Shown: positions 46,696 through 56,073 of the stretch, piece by piece
Layout of the letters: every line of letters begins with the position of its first letter
How positions within the stretch are numbered: position 1 is the first letter of the stretch
DNA from: Arcobacter sp. F155
Lineage (GTDB): Bacteria; Campylobacterota; Campylobacteria; Campylobacterales; Arcobacteraceae
Length of the DNA: 64,000 nucleotides
Direction: 5' to 3'
NCBI RefSeq assembly: GCF_004116455.1
Contig: NZ_PDJU01000009.1
Span: forward strand, 62,001-126,000
The notes under the pieces: model-generated
Seen by the model: only the letters and a program-made list of their open reading frames with translations
The model's database searches: none
What the model was told of the DNA's origin: nothing
Position numbers and translations under genes: made by a program

Positions 46696-49368
46696 TTATG
46701 CTTTTAGTGGGTTTAGTTTATTTGCATCAATATTGTATTTTTTCATTGCTTCAGTAACAACTGATTTTTCAACTTTACCTAATTTAGCTAATTGTGCTAA
46801 TGTAGTAAATACAATATAGTTAGTATCAACTTCGAAGAACGTTCTTAAGTTCGCTCTACTATCTGATCTTCCGAATCCATCAGTTCCTAATGCTTTAAAT
46901 GTTCCTTTTACAAATGGAGCAATTTGCTCAGAGTATGATTTCATGTAATCAGTTGCAGAGATAATAATGTTTTCATCATCACTTCCAAGAACTTGGTCAA
47001 CATATGCAATCTCATCTTCAGCATCAACATTTAAGAAGTTTCTTCTTTCAACGTCTTGTGCTTCTCTTGTTAATTCATTATATGAAGTAGCAGAGTAAAT
47101 ATCTGAAGCGATTCCATACTCGTTTGCTAAAATATCAGCTGCTGCTAATACTTGTTGGAAAATTGAACCAGAACCTAATAATTTAACTTTGAAGTTCTCT
47201 TTAGCATCAACAGTTTTAAACTTATAGATACCTTTTAAAATTCCTTCTTCAACACCTTCTGGCATTGCAGGTTGTTTGTAGTTCTCATTTAATGTTGTTA
47301 AGTAATAGAATACATCTTCTTGGTTTTCACCATACATTCTTTCAATACCTTTTTGAACGATAACTGCAAGCTCATATCCAAATGTTGGGTCATAAGATAC
47401 ACAGTTAGGTACTGTATTAGCAATAATGTGTGAATGTCCATCTTCGTGTTGTAAACCTTCACCATTTAATGTAGTTCTACCTGATGTTCCACCAACTAAG
47501 AAACCTCTAGCCATTTGGTCACCTGCTGCCCAAGTGATATCACCTGTTCTTTGGAATCCAAACATTGAGTAGAAGATATAGAATGGAATCATTGGACAAT
47601 CATTTACAGAGTATGAAGTTGCTGCTGCAATCCAAGAACCCATAGCACCAAGCTCATTAATACCTTCTTGAAGTACTTGACCTTTTTTATCTTCTTTATA
47701 GTATGCAACTTGGTCTCTATCTTGAGGAATATATTGTTGACCTTCAGAAGAGTAGATACCTAATTGTCTAAACATACCTTCCATACCAAATGTTCTAGCT
47801 TCATCTGGAACGATTGGAACAACTCTTTTTCCAATTTTCTTATCTTTAACTAATACATTTAAGATTCTTACGAATGCCATAGTTGTAGAAATTTCTCTAT
47901 CTCCACTTCCATCTAATACAGCTTTGAATTTATCTAAAGTAGGAATTTCAAGCTTTTCAGTGAACTTTGGTCTTCTTTGAGGAAGTGCTCCATGTAATTC
48001 AGCTCTTCTTTCTTTCATATATTTCATTTCTTCTGAATCTTCAGCAAATGTATAATATGGGTAGTTCTCTAAATCTTCATCAGAAACTGGAATTCTGAAT
48101 CTATCTCTAAATTGTTTTAATGAATCAGTGTCAACTTTTTTAACACCGTGAGCAATATTTTTACCTTCTGCTGCTTCACCCATTCCATAACCTTTTACAG
48201 TTTTTGCTAGGATTACAGTTGGTCTATCTTTAGTCTCTTGTGCCGCTTTATATGCTGCATAAACTTTTAATGGGTCATGTCCACCTCTGTTTAATGCAAA
48301 AATTTCAGCATCAGACATATTTTCAACTAATTTTGCAGTTTCTGGGTATTTATTAAAGAAGTTCTCTCTTGTGTAAGCTCCACCTTTTTGTTTAAAGTTT
48401 TGGTACTCACCATCAACAGTCTCTTCCATAAGTTGAAGAAGTTTTCCAGATGTATCTTTTCTTAATAGTTCATCCCAATGTCTTCCCCAGATTACTTTAA
48501 CTACTCTCCATCCATTTCCTCTGAAGTTACCTTCAAGCTCTTGAATGATTTTACCGTTTCCTCTTACTGGACCATCAAGTCTTTGTAAGTTACAGTTAAT
48601 AACGAATACTAAGTTATCTAGTCCTTCTCTACCTGCAAGTCCAATTGCACCTAATGATTCTGGCTCATCACACTCACCATCACCCATATAACAATATACT
48701 TTTTGTTCAGAACAATCTTTGATTCCTCTATCTGTTAAGTATTTTAAGAATCTTGCTTGATAAATTGCTTGAATTGGTCCAAGACCCATTGATACTGTTG
48801 GGAACTGCCAATACTCAGGCATAAGTTTTGGGTGTGGGTATGAAGATAATCCATCTTCCAATGCTTCTTGTCTGAAGTTATCCATTTGTTCTTGAGAAAT
48901 TCTTCCCTCAACAAAAGATCTTGCATAAATACCAGGAGCAATATGTCCTTGATAAAAAATTAAATCTCCACCATCTTTTTCATTTGGTGCTCTAAAGAAG
49001 TGATTAAATCCAACATCATATAATGTAGCAGATGATTGGAAAGATGCGATGTGTCCACCAAGCTCTAAGTTCTTTTTAGATGCTCTTTGTACCATCATTG
49101 CTGCATTCCATCTGATAGCAGATCTGATTTTCTTTTCAATATCTCTATCACCTGGCATTTTAGGTTCATCGTTTACATCAATACTATTTAAATATGCTGT
49201 AGTTGCCTTAAAAGGTAAGTAAGTTCCTTTTCTTCTAGCTTTATCAATTAGTTTTTCTAAAAGATAATGTGCTCTTCTAGGTCCTTCTGTTTCTAATACT
49301 GCATCTAAGGCCTCTATCCACTCTTGTGTTTCAGCCGGATCAATATCATTTAAGTTTAAATCTGACAT
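46696..49368 (-). CDS. aceE: pyruvate dehydrogenase E1, homodimeric type
   Basis: The enzyme (890 residues; E. coli 887) decarboxylates pyruvate and acetylates lipoyl groups using thiamine diphosphate. The cofactor motif begins MGDGECDEPESLGAIGLA (about 228-245) and ends with the NCNLQRLDGPV region. The large single-chain form pairs with the E2 and E3 encoded next. It is first in the operon. A perfect palindrome lies 46 bases upstream of the ATG. Many relatives in this phylum rely on pyruvate:ferredoxin oxidoreductase, so this points to aerobic or microaerobic acetyl-CoA formation. Confidence 0.97.
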   Translation of the reverse strand: MSDLNLNDIDPAETQEWIEALDAVLETEGPRRAHYLLEKLIDKARRKGTYLPFKATTAYLNSIDVNDEPKMPGDRDIEKKIRSAIRWNAAMMVQRASKKNLELGGHIASFQSSATLYDVGFNHFFRAPNEKDGGDLIFYQGHIAPGIYARSFVEGRISQEQMDNFRQEALEDGLSSYPHPKLMPEYWQFPTVSMGLGPIQAIYQARFLKYLTDRGIKDCSEQKVYCYMGDGECDEPESLGAIGLAGREGLDNLVFVINCNLQRLDGPVRGNGKIIQELEGNFRGNGWRVVKVIWGRHWDELLRKDTSGKLLQLMEETVDGEYQNFKQKGGAYTRENFFNKYPETAKLVENMSDAEIFALNRGGHDPLKVYAAYKAAQETKDRPTVILAKTVKGYGMGEAAEGKNIAHGVKKVDTDSLKQFRDRFRIPVSDEDLENYPYYTFAEDSEEMKYMKERRAELHGALPQRRPKFTEKLEIPTLDKFKAVLDGSGDREISTTMAFVRILNVLVKDKKIGKRVVPIVPDEARTFGMEGMFRQLGIYSSEGQQYIPQDRDQVAYYKEDKKGQVLQEGINELGAMGSWIAAATSYSVNDCPMIPFYIFYSMFGFQRTGDITWAAGDQMARGFLVGGTSGRTTLNGEGLQHEDGHSHIIANTVPNCVSYDPTFGYELAVIVQKGIERMYGENQEDVFYYLTTLNENYKQPAMPEGVEEGILKGIYKFKTVDAKENFKVKLLGSGSIFQQVLAAADILANEYGIASDIYSATSYNELTREAQDVERRNFLNVDAEDEIAYVDQVLGSDDENIIISATDYMKSYSEQIAPFVKGTFKALGTDGFGRSDSRANLRTFFEVDTNYIVFTTLAQLAKLGKVEKSVVTEAMKKYNIDANKLNPLKA

Positions 49369-49413
49369 TTGCGTTTCCTTGTAAAGAATTTACTAGATTT
49401 ACTAGTGTTTTTG

Positions 49414-49431
49414 AATGAACATATGTTCATT
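49414..49431. promoter_or_regulatory. palindrome in the aceE / lipM intergenic region
   Basis: AATGAACATATGTTCATT is an 18-base perfect palindrome. Its core TGAACATATG recurs at 49474-49483. The pair lies between the divergent pyruvate dehydrogenase operon and the lipoate genes, with about 60 bases between copies, as expected for operators of a shared regulator. An incomplete repeat ATTCG...CGAAT sits between them. Confidence 0.5.
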
Positions 49432-49626
49432 GTGTAAAAATTGTGTAGCTATTCGTACCGTCAAGTCGAATTATGAACATATGATACTTTAATATTTTTA
49501 ATTTTTACTTAATTAAAATTTTAGTAATATTCACTTAAGTTTGATGATAAAAAAAAGAAATATAATGGAAAAAAGAGTCAGAAAATTTACCTATTTTTTT
49601 ATGACTTTTTAAATAAACTTTTTGGG

Positions 49627-50379
49627 TTGACTTTACATATGAAAGATAAAAAAAGTAAATTTAGAGTAATTAAATCGGCAAAAGCAAGTGCAAAAAATAA
49701 CATGGCAAGTGATGATGCATTACTATCATGTTACAAAGAAAATAACTTGCCAATACTAAGGGTTTATTATTGGGATAAATCCTTTACTATTGGTATTTCT
49801 CAAGACTTTGAGATGTATAGCTTTAAAGATGAATATAACGAAAACTATGCCAAAAGAATTACAGGTGGTGGAGTATTATTTCATGGACATGATGTTTCAT
49901 ACTCATTAGTTATACCTGTTAATCTTTTAGAGGGTTTAAATATAAAAGAATCTTATGAGTTCATTTGTACGTTTATTATAAATTTTTACAAAAAATTAAA
50001 CTTAGATGCAAGATACGCTAAAGATATTGAAGAGATTGATTTATCAAAAAGTGAATTTTGTCAAGTAGGTTTTGAAGCATATGACATTATTGTAAACGGA
50101 AAAAAAGTTGGCGGTAATGCACAAAGAAGAACCAAAAAAGCGATATTTCAACATGGTTCAATACCATTAAAGAGTCTAAACGATAAGTATGATGAGAAAA
50201 TAGGTACAACATTAGAAGATTTTGACATAAATTTAGAATTTGATAAGGCATGTGTGTTACTAATCGAAGCATTTAATGAGACATTTAATGTTGAATTAGA
50301 ACATAGTGAATTAACAGAAGAAGAGATTGCTAAAAAAAATCAGCTACTAAAGGATAAATATGACTATAGCAGAAAATAA
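49627..50379 (+). CDS. LipM-like octanoyltransferase
   Basis: The protein (250 residues from TTG, 246 from ATG 49639) belongs to the BPL/LplA/LipB fold. RITGGGVLFHGHDVSYSLV (about 78-96) binds the acyl-adenylate region, and GKKVGGNAQRR holds the catalytic-site Lys 160. C145, 10 residues before the IIVNGKK strand, aligns with the active-site cysteine of LipM, and FQHGSIPL follows as in LipM. I therefore favour octanoyl transfer from acyl carrier protein over lipoate ligation. Neither start has an ideal ribosome-binding site. It overlaps lipA by 20 bases. Confidence 0.82.
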   Translation: MTLHMKDKKSKFRVIKSAKASAKNNMASDDALLSCYKENNLPILRVYYWDKSFTIGISQDFEMYSFKDEYNENYAKRITGGGVLFHGHDVSYSLVIPVNLLEGLNIKESYEFICTFIINFYKKLNLDARYAKDIEEIDLSKSEFCQVGFEAYDIIVNGKKVGGNAQRRTKKAIFQHGSIPLKSLNDKYDEKIGTTLEDFDINLEFDKACVLLIEAFNETFNVELEHSELTEEEIAKKNQLLKDKYDYSRK

Positions 50380-51268
50380 ACTTACACCAAGAAAAAAAGT
50401 TGATTTCAAAAAACCAGAATGGTTAAGAAAAAAACTTGTGCCACATGCACAAAAAGAGATGGAAGCCTTACTTGGAGAACATGGATTACATACAATTTGC
50501 CAAGAAGCAAAGTGTCCAAATATTTCAGAGTGTTATGCAAAGAAAAATGCAACATTTATGATTTTAGGTGACTTATGTACTAGAAGATGCCAATACTGTA
50601 ATGTAAAAACAGGAAACCCTAATGGTTACGTAAATCAAGAAGAAGTAGAAAAGATTACACTATCTGTTCAGAAACTAGGATTAAAATTTGTAGTTATTAC
50701 TAGTCCTGCTAGAGATGATTTAAAAGATGGTGGAGCAAATCACTTTTATGAAGTTACACAAAGTATATTAAAAAATACAGAAGATACTCAAGTTGAAATA
50801 CTTATCCCTGATTTTCAAGCAAAAGATGAATCTTTACAAAAAGTTGTTGACTCAGGTGCTGTGATTATTGGGCATAATATTGAAACAGTTCCATCAATGT
50901 ATAAAATTAGAAAAGGTTCAACATATCAAAGATCACTTGATGTTCTTAGAAGATTAAAAGAGCTTGGTGGAAATAAAATAAAAACAAAATCTGCATTAAT
51001 GGTTGGTCTGGGAGAAACAGAAGAAGAGATGGTTCAAGTATTTAAAGACCTAAGAGAAGTTGGCTGTGAATTTTTAAGTATTGGTCAATATTTAGCACCA
51101 AGTGGTGATTATGCAAAAGTAAAAGAGTTTGTTCACCCTGATCAATTCGATAGATATAAAAAACTTGCAAAAGAGTTAGGGTTCTCTTTTGTACACTCTA
51201 CACCATATGCTAGAAGTTCTTATTTAGCGCATGAATATTTATCAAACAACAAAGGAACAGTTCTTTAG
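50360..51268 (+). CDS. lipA: lipoyl synthase
   Basis: This 302-residue radical SAM enzyme inserts two sulfurs into protein-bound octanoyl groups. It has both iron-sulfur sites: C47, C52, C58 (auxiliary cluster) and C73-x3-C77-x2-C80 (radical SAM cluster). The conserved Ser near the end (YARSSYLA) is the remaining ligand of the auxiliary cluster. AAGGA lies just before ATG 50360, inside the upstream gene. With the LipM-like protein it can lipoylate AceF and LpdA encoded next door. Confidence 0.97.
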   Translation: MTIAENKLTPRKKVDFKKPEWLRKKLVPHAQKEMEALLGEHGLHTICQEAKCPNISECYAKKNATFMILGDLCTRRCQYCNVKTGNPNGYVNQEEVEKITLSVQKLGLKFVVITSPARDDLKDGGANHFYEVTQSILKNTEDTQVEILIPDFQAKDESLQKVVDSGAVIIGHNIETVPSMYKIRKGSTYQRSLDVLRRLKELGGNKIKTKSALMVGLGETEEEMVQVFKDLREVGCEFLSIGQYLAPSGDYAKVKEFVHPDQFDRYKKLAKELGFSFVHSTPYARSSYLAHEYLSNNKGTVL

Positions 51269-51280
51269 AAGTCCCTTTTT

Positions 51281-51310
51281 AAGCATAGTATCTATTTAGA
51301 TATTATGCTT
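51281..51310. terminator. bidirectional terminator, lipA / iclR-type gene
   Basis: A 12-bp stem with one G-T pair (51281-51292 with 51299-51310) and a six-base loop lies between convergent genes. It includes the stop codon of the IclR-type gene. Confidence 0.8.
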
Positions 51311-52030
51311 ATTTACTATTAAAAATATCTCTTGACCTATTTTATGTAGTGTCTCTAAATCAAGTCTTACAGAAAGTCCAGATACACCAATTGTTGCAAT
51401 TAGTTTATTTTTCTTATTAAAATATGGTACTGCAACAGACCGCAATCCAAACTCATGTTCTTCATTTCCTATTGCATAACCTCTTTCTTGAATTAGTTCT
51501 AACTCTTTTTGAAGTTTTGTTGTAGAAGTTATTGTATTACTTGTATGTTTTTTTAACTTCAAATTTTTTATTTCTATATCTGAAAAGGCTAATAAAATCT
51601 TACCAAAACCATTTGTATGAAGTGGAGTTTTTAATCCAACAGAGTTTCTAGTTTTTAAAACCCTATTTGAGTTATCTACTTGATTTAAATATAAAACAGC
51701 ACCCTCTTCTAATACACCCACGTATGCACACTCATTTGAAACCTCGTGAATCTCTTCTAAGATTGCTTTTGTTTTCTCTACAATTCTATCTCTATCTTCA
51801 TCTTCTAAAATATTTTGCATGAAGTCACTTAAAATTATCTCTTTAGTATTATCTTTATACTCTATAAACTCTTCATCTATTAGTGTTGTAATAAGTCTTG
51901 ACATTGTACTTTTATCAATAACAAGTTTTTGACATAATGTATTTGCAGTTAAAGGTTTAGTGGCAATCATAATCTCTTTTAAAATTCTAAGTCCTCTTGA
52001 CAAAGATTTATTTCGATTGTTTTGTACCAA
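51296..52030 (-). CDS. IclR-family transcriptional regulator
   Basis: The product (244 residues) has an N-terminal winged helix (about 8-70, with LTANTLCQKLVIDKSTMSRL as the recognition region) and the C-terminal IclR effector domain (about 85-240: GVLEEGAVLYL, LHTNGFGKILLAF, FGLRSVAVPYF). IclR proteins bind small acids or related metabolites. The start is TTG 52030 with AGGAG five bases upstream. It is divergent from the four-gene CoA operon 364 bases away and probably controls it; its ligand would then be a pathway acid. Confidence 0.9.
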   Translation of the reverse strand: MVQNNRNKSLSRGLRILKEIMIATKPLTANTLCQKLVIDKSTMSRLITTLIDEEFIEYKDNTKEIILSDFMQNILEDEDRDRIVEKTKAILEEIHEVSNECAYVGVLEEGAVLYLNQVDNSNRVLKTRNSVGLKTPLHTNGFGKILLAFSDIEIKNLKLKKHTSNTITSTTKLQKELELIQERGYAIGNEEHEFGLRSVAVPYFNKKNKLIATIGVSGLSVRLDLETLHKIGQEIFLIVNKHNI

Positions 52031-52238
52031 CTCTACTCCTAGTCATTTCTATTAAGGCTGTTATATTAGCATTTTTGTATTTAAAAGTAGGAAAATGTCA
52101 CCAAATATATATTTTCGTTACATTTTAGGTAACAAATTTTGAAAAAAATATTTTACTATCTGTGACAACTTTTTTAAATTTTCTCACTATATGCAACTTT
52201 TTTCTGAACATATTCTAATAAGCCTATTTCATGGGCTA

Positions 52239-52267
52239 TTGACAAATTATTATTTTTTGCTTAAAAT
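52239..52267 (+). promoter_or_regulatory. sigma70-type promoter of the CoA operon
   Basis: TTGACA at 52239-52244, 17 bases, then TAAAAT at 52262-52267 form a near-consensus promoter. The rest of the gap 52031-52394 holds likely operators: GTTAC/GTAAC arms near 52114-52130, TTTCA/TGAAA near 52292-52305, and an 8-bp hairpin at 52351-52371 just before the GAAGAGG ribosome-binding site. No gene is seen. Confidence 0.65.
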
Positions 52268-52394
52268 AAATAACTAGTTTAATTCTTTTGGTTTCACTTA
52301 TGAAATGTATGGATTAATTTCAGTGTCAGAAGAATAAATAGTCTGAAAAATTATTGAAAATTCTTCAATAAAATAAAAAAGAAGAGGTACTATC

Positions 52395-53528
52395 ATGACT
52401 GCATCAGTTGTAGATTTATCAAAACTAACAGCAAATGATGATTTAACTCCTGTGTTAGGTGGACACTGGCCAGGAATTCAAATATATTATCCGCCAATCA
52501 AATTCAATCCATTAGATGGAAGCTATGAAACAATGGAGCAAGCAAAGCTTAGATTACAAAAGCATGCTTATAAAACAAAAGCTCACACTGTTTTATTTGA
52601 CCTTGAAGATGGTTGTAGACAAAAAGCTATGTCAAGAAAACTTTTAATCGAAGAATTACCAAAATTCCCAGAGAGAGATTTCCAAATAGCTATAAGAATT
52701 AATCCATTCAGAACAGATGAGTATGAAGAGGATTTAAAAATGTTAAAGCAAGTGCATAAGTATATTGATGCAATCGTTTTAGCAAAAGCTGGAGAAGTAT
52801 ATGGAGATGCAGAGATTAGAGACTTATCTTCATGGTTAGTTTCAATTGGAAGTAATTTACAAATTCAACCAATTATTGAGCACCCAAAATCTTTACAAAT
52901 TGCAGACAAATTAATGAGCCACTCTACAGTTAAACACGTAGTATTTGGTATTCACGATTTCTCTAAAGCAATGGCTTATAAAATCACTCCTGAGGGATGG
53001 ATTGATGAGTTAGAGACTTTCTTTAACATTCTTACTATGGAAGCAAGAGTTAAAGGTAAAGGTGTAATTGGTGGGGTTGAAGTATTATTAACACCAAACT
53101 CTTTACCAGATTCATGTGTTGAGAAAAAAGATATCAGAAGATGGTTAGATTTACATGGTGATGATGCATCAAGACATGTTTATGCTCACGCTAAAAGAGA
53201 AACTGCAATGGGATTAACAGGTAAACAAGTTATTACTCCAAATCACATTAATGTTTGTAAAGTTGCATTTACTCCATCTCCAAATGAGATTGCAAAAGAT
53301 GTTGATATTTTACAAGAAGCTATTAAAGCTGATGCACTATTATCTGGTGCAATTAGATACAAAGGTGAAATGTTAGATCCACCAATGTTTGGTAAATCTT
53401 TACAGAACCTATTAAGAGCTTATGCATTAAATAGTCTTTCTAAAGAAGATGAAGCATTTGCAGTAAATGTATTAAATAGAATGCCTTTACACACATTTAA
53501 AGAAAACTGGCCATACGGTCTAATCTAA
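52395..53528 (+). CDS. CitE/HpcH-type CoA lyase, catalytic residues intact
   Basis: The product (377 residues) is a TIM-barrel lyase of the citrate lyase beta / malyl-CoA lyase superfamily. It has FDLEDG (D69-E71-D72), the R101 of RINPF, metal ligand E162 (IIEHPKS) and D188 (FGIHDF). Such enzymes split or form malyl-CoA, methylmalyl-CoA or citramalyl-CoA esters. It is longer than CitE (about 290), with extra N- and C-terminal segments. It opens the operon, and its stop lies 15 bases before the ligase-fusion gene. Exact substrate is not readable. Confidence 0.85.
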   Translation: MTASVVDLSKLTANDDLTPVLGGHWPGIQIYYPPIKFNPLDGSYETMEQAKLRLQKHAYKTKAHTVLFDLEDGCRQKAMSRKLLIEELPKFPERDFQIAIRINPFRTDEYEEDLKMLKQVHKYIDAIVLAKAGEVYGDAEIRDLSSWLVSIGSNLQIQPIIEHPKSLQIADKLMSHSTVKHVVFGIHDFSKAMAYKITPEGWIDELETFFNILTMEARVKGKGVIGGVEVLLTPNSLPDSCVEKKDIRRWLDLHGDDASRHVYAHAKRETAMGLTGKQVITPNHINVCKVAFTPSPNEIAKDVDILQEAIKADALLSGAIRYKGEMLDPPMFGKSLQNLLRAYALNSLSKEDEAFAVNVLNRMPLHTFKENWPYGLI

Positions 53529-53543
53529 GAAAGGAAGTCAAAA

Positions 53544-56063
53544 ATGAGTTCAACTATTGAAATCGAAGTACCAGAATTTTTAAATATTGGTGTTGCTTGT
53601 ACATCTGCACACCTTGGTACAAAGAATGAAAATAATACAGCAATGATTATCGAAGATGATAAATTAGGGACTGATGAGATAACTTATAAAGATTTATCAG
53701 AAAAATCTGACCAAGTTTGTAACTTCCTTACATCTATTGGAATTGGTGCAAGAGATAGAGTTTTAGTTTGTTTAAAAAACTCTTTAGCATACCCAATTTC
53801 ATTTTTTGGAGCAATTAAAGCAGGTATTATCGCTGTACCTACATCTACACTTTTAAGTGGTTCAGAAGTTAAATATTTAGCAGAAGATTCACAAGCAAGT
53901 GCAATTGTATTATCAGCTTCTATGTATGAGAACCTTGTTCCATATTTAGAAAACTGTGATAACTTAAAAACAATTATCGTTGCTGCAACTGATAGTGTTG
54001 AAGATTTAAAAAAGCCTAAGGGAATTAATGTTTACGCGTTAAATGAAATCTTAAAAAATACAGATAAAACGCCTAATCACTATAACTCAAAAGCTGGTGA
54101 GCCTGCATATTTAGTATATACATCTGGAACAACTGGTTTCCCTAAAGGTGTTTTACACTCACATAGATCATTAGTTGGAAGAACTCCTGCTACTGAATAT
54201 TGGTTTAACTTTAAAGAGAATGATAGAATCATGCACTCTGGTAAGTTCAACTGGACATATGTATTAGGTTCAGCATTAATGGATCCATTATTTAATGGAC
54301 ACACTGTTATTGCATATGAAGGTGCAAATGACGCTGGAACGTGGGTTGATTTAATCAAAAAACACAATTGTACTATTTTCATTGGTGTTCCAACGATTTA
54401 TAGACAAATCATTCAAAAGACTGACTTCACAATTGAAGATTGTCCATCATTAAGATATTGTATGTCTGCTGGTGAGCACCTTTCAACTGAGATGATTGAG
54501 TTATGGAGAGATAGATTTAAACAAGATATCTTTGAAGCAATTGGTATGTCTGAGTGTTCATACTATATTTCTCACTCTGTAAATAATCCAATTAGACCAG
54601 GGTCTGCTGGATTTGTTCAACCAGGTCACACAGTTAAATTACTTGACCCAGATACACTAGAAGAAGTTGGTGTTGAAGAAGAAGGTATGATTTGTATCGG
54701 TATTGATGATCCAGGTCTATTCTTAGAGTACTGGCAACTTGAAGATGAAACATCTAAAGCTAAGCATGATGGATACTTCTTTACAGGAGATTATGCAAAA
54801 AGAGATAAAGATGGTTATATCTGGTTCATTGGTAGAAAAGATGATATTATCAACACATTTGGATTTAGAGTATCTCCACACGAAGTTGAAAGAGTTGTAA
54901 AAACTCATCCTTTAGTAGCAGATTGTGTAGCATTTGGATTTGACTTAGCTAAAGATAAAACATTAGTGGCGATTGCTGTAATTGGACATGAAGAATTAAC
55001 TGAAGCTCAACAAGAAGAGGTTCTTAAATTCTCTCAAGATAATCTTGCTAAATACAAAGCACCAAAGAAAATCTTTGCAATGGCTGATTATCCAAGAACT
55101 AAGAATGGTAAAGTTCTTAGAAAACAACTTGTAAAAAATCTACATGAGCTTGAAAATGCACATGCAAGAGGTGAAGAAGTAATTGAATATAAAGCTAGAA
55201 GATCTATGTTATTCGTACCGTCATACAATAAACATAACGTAGAAAAAGCTAAATCTGTACTTGCAGACAGCGTTATATTCGACCTTGAAGCTATCTTACA
55301 TGAGCAAAGAGAAGTTGGTAGAGAAGTTGTTAGAGATGTTTATAAAAACCAAGGTTGTAAGTTCGGTGAGTCTGAAAGAATCCTAAGAATCAATAACCTA
55401 GGAAGTGAAGATTTACAAAAAGATTTAGAATTAGCAAAAGAGATTGAGCTTGATGCTTTACTATTCTCTAAAATTGATACTAAAGAAGATGTACTAGAAG
55501 CAGTTAAATTAATTGATGAAGTTAACCCTGAGTTAACATTAATGATTATGATTGAAACTCCACTATCTGTACTAAATATCCAAGAGATTTGTGCAGCAAG
55601 TCCAAGAGTTGAAGTTGTAGTTGTTGGTTCAAATAAGTTAGCTAACAGACTTCATATTGATATCAAAAAAGGTTCAAAAGCAATGTTTAACTACCTATCG
55701 CAAATTGCACTTGCTGCAAAAGCATATGGTAAAACTGTTATTGATGGACCACACTTTGATGTTCATGATGAGTTTGCTTGTGAAGATTCAACTAAAGATG
55801 CGTTTAACTTAGGATTTGATGGTAAATCACTGATTCACCCAGTTCAAATTGAGTATATCAATGATATCTTTACTCCTAAACAAAAAGAAGTTGAAGATTA
55901 TGAAGCAATGATTAATGAATACGAAGAAGCTAAAAAACAAGGTAAAGAAGTAATTATGCATAACAACAAGCTTGTTGATGGTTCTAGAATTAAATGGGCT
56001 AGAAAAATGATTACTCTTTATGAGACATATAAATCATTAGGTCAAAACCTATTTGGTAAATAA
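53544..56063 (+). CDS. acyl-CoA ligase fused to a CitE-like domain
   Basis: This 839-residue fusion has an AMP-forming ligase at residues about 1-530: YTSGTTGFPKG near 191-201, GRKDDIINTFGFRVSPHEVE, and catalytic K523 in TKNGKVL. It resembles benzoate/acetate-type ligases and should activate a carboxylic acid with ATP and CoA. Residues about 552-839 are a CitE-like barrel beginning RRSMLFVPSYNKHN. There the usual DLED reads DLEA (580-583), E671 is kept, but the metal-binding Asp of the G-x-E-D-L motif is replaced (GSNKLA, N697-K698). The barrel may therefore be non-catalytic or altered. Neighbours are two intact lyases and a hydratase. Confidence 0.88.
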   Translation: MSSTIEIEVPEFLNIGVACTSAHLGTKNENNTAMIIEDDKLGTDEITYKDLSEKSDQVCNFLTSIGIGARDRVLVCLKNSLAYPISFFGAIKAGIIAVPTSTLLSGSEVKYLAEDSQASAIVLSASMYENLVPYLENCDNLKTIIVAATDSVEDLKKPKGINVYALNEILKNTDKTPNHYNSKAGEPAYLVYTSGTTGFPKGVLHSHRSLVGRTPATEYWFNFKENDRIMHSGKFNWTYVLGSALMDPLFNGHTVIAYEGANDAGTWVDLIKKHNCTIFIGVPTIYRQIIQKTDFTIEDCPSLRYCMSAGEHLSTEMIELWRDRFKQDIFEAIGMSECSYYISHSVNNPIRPGSAGFVQPGHTVKLLDPDTLEEVGVEEEGMICIGIDDPGLFLEYWQLEDETSKAKHDGYFFTGDYAKRDKDGYIWFIGRKDDIINTFGFRVSPHEVERVVKTHPLVADCVAFGFDLAKDKTLVAIAVIGHEELTEAQQEEVLKFSQDNLAKYKAPKKIFAMADYPRTKNGKVLRKQLVKNLHELENAHARGEEVIEYKARRSMLFVPSYNKHNVEKAKSVLADSVIFDLEAILHEQREVGREVVRDVYKNQGCKFGESERILRINNLGSEDLQKDLELAKEIELDALLFSKIDTKEDVLEAVKLIDEVNPELTLMIMIETPLSVLNIQEICAASPRVEVVVVGSNKLANRLHIDIKKGSKAMFNYLSQIALAAKAYGKTVIDGPHFDVHDEFACEDSTKDAFNLGFDGKSLIHPVQIEYINDIFTPKQKEVEDYEAMINEYEEAKKQGKEVIMHNNKLVDGSRIKWARKMITLYETYKSLGQNLFGK

Positions 56064-56073
56064 GGAGAAGTAA

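Noticed and set aside
49565-49612. 15-codon frame considered as a leader peptide before the LipM-like gene
   Set aside because: It has no clear ribosome-binding site and no codon bias hinting at attenuation.
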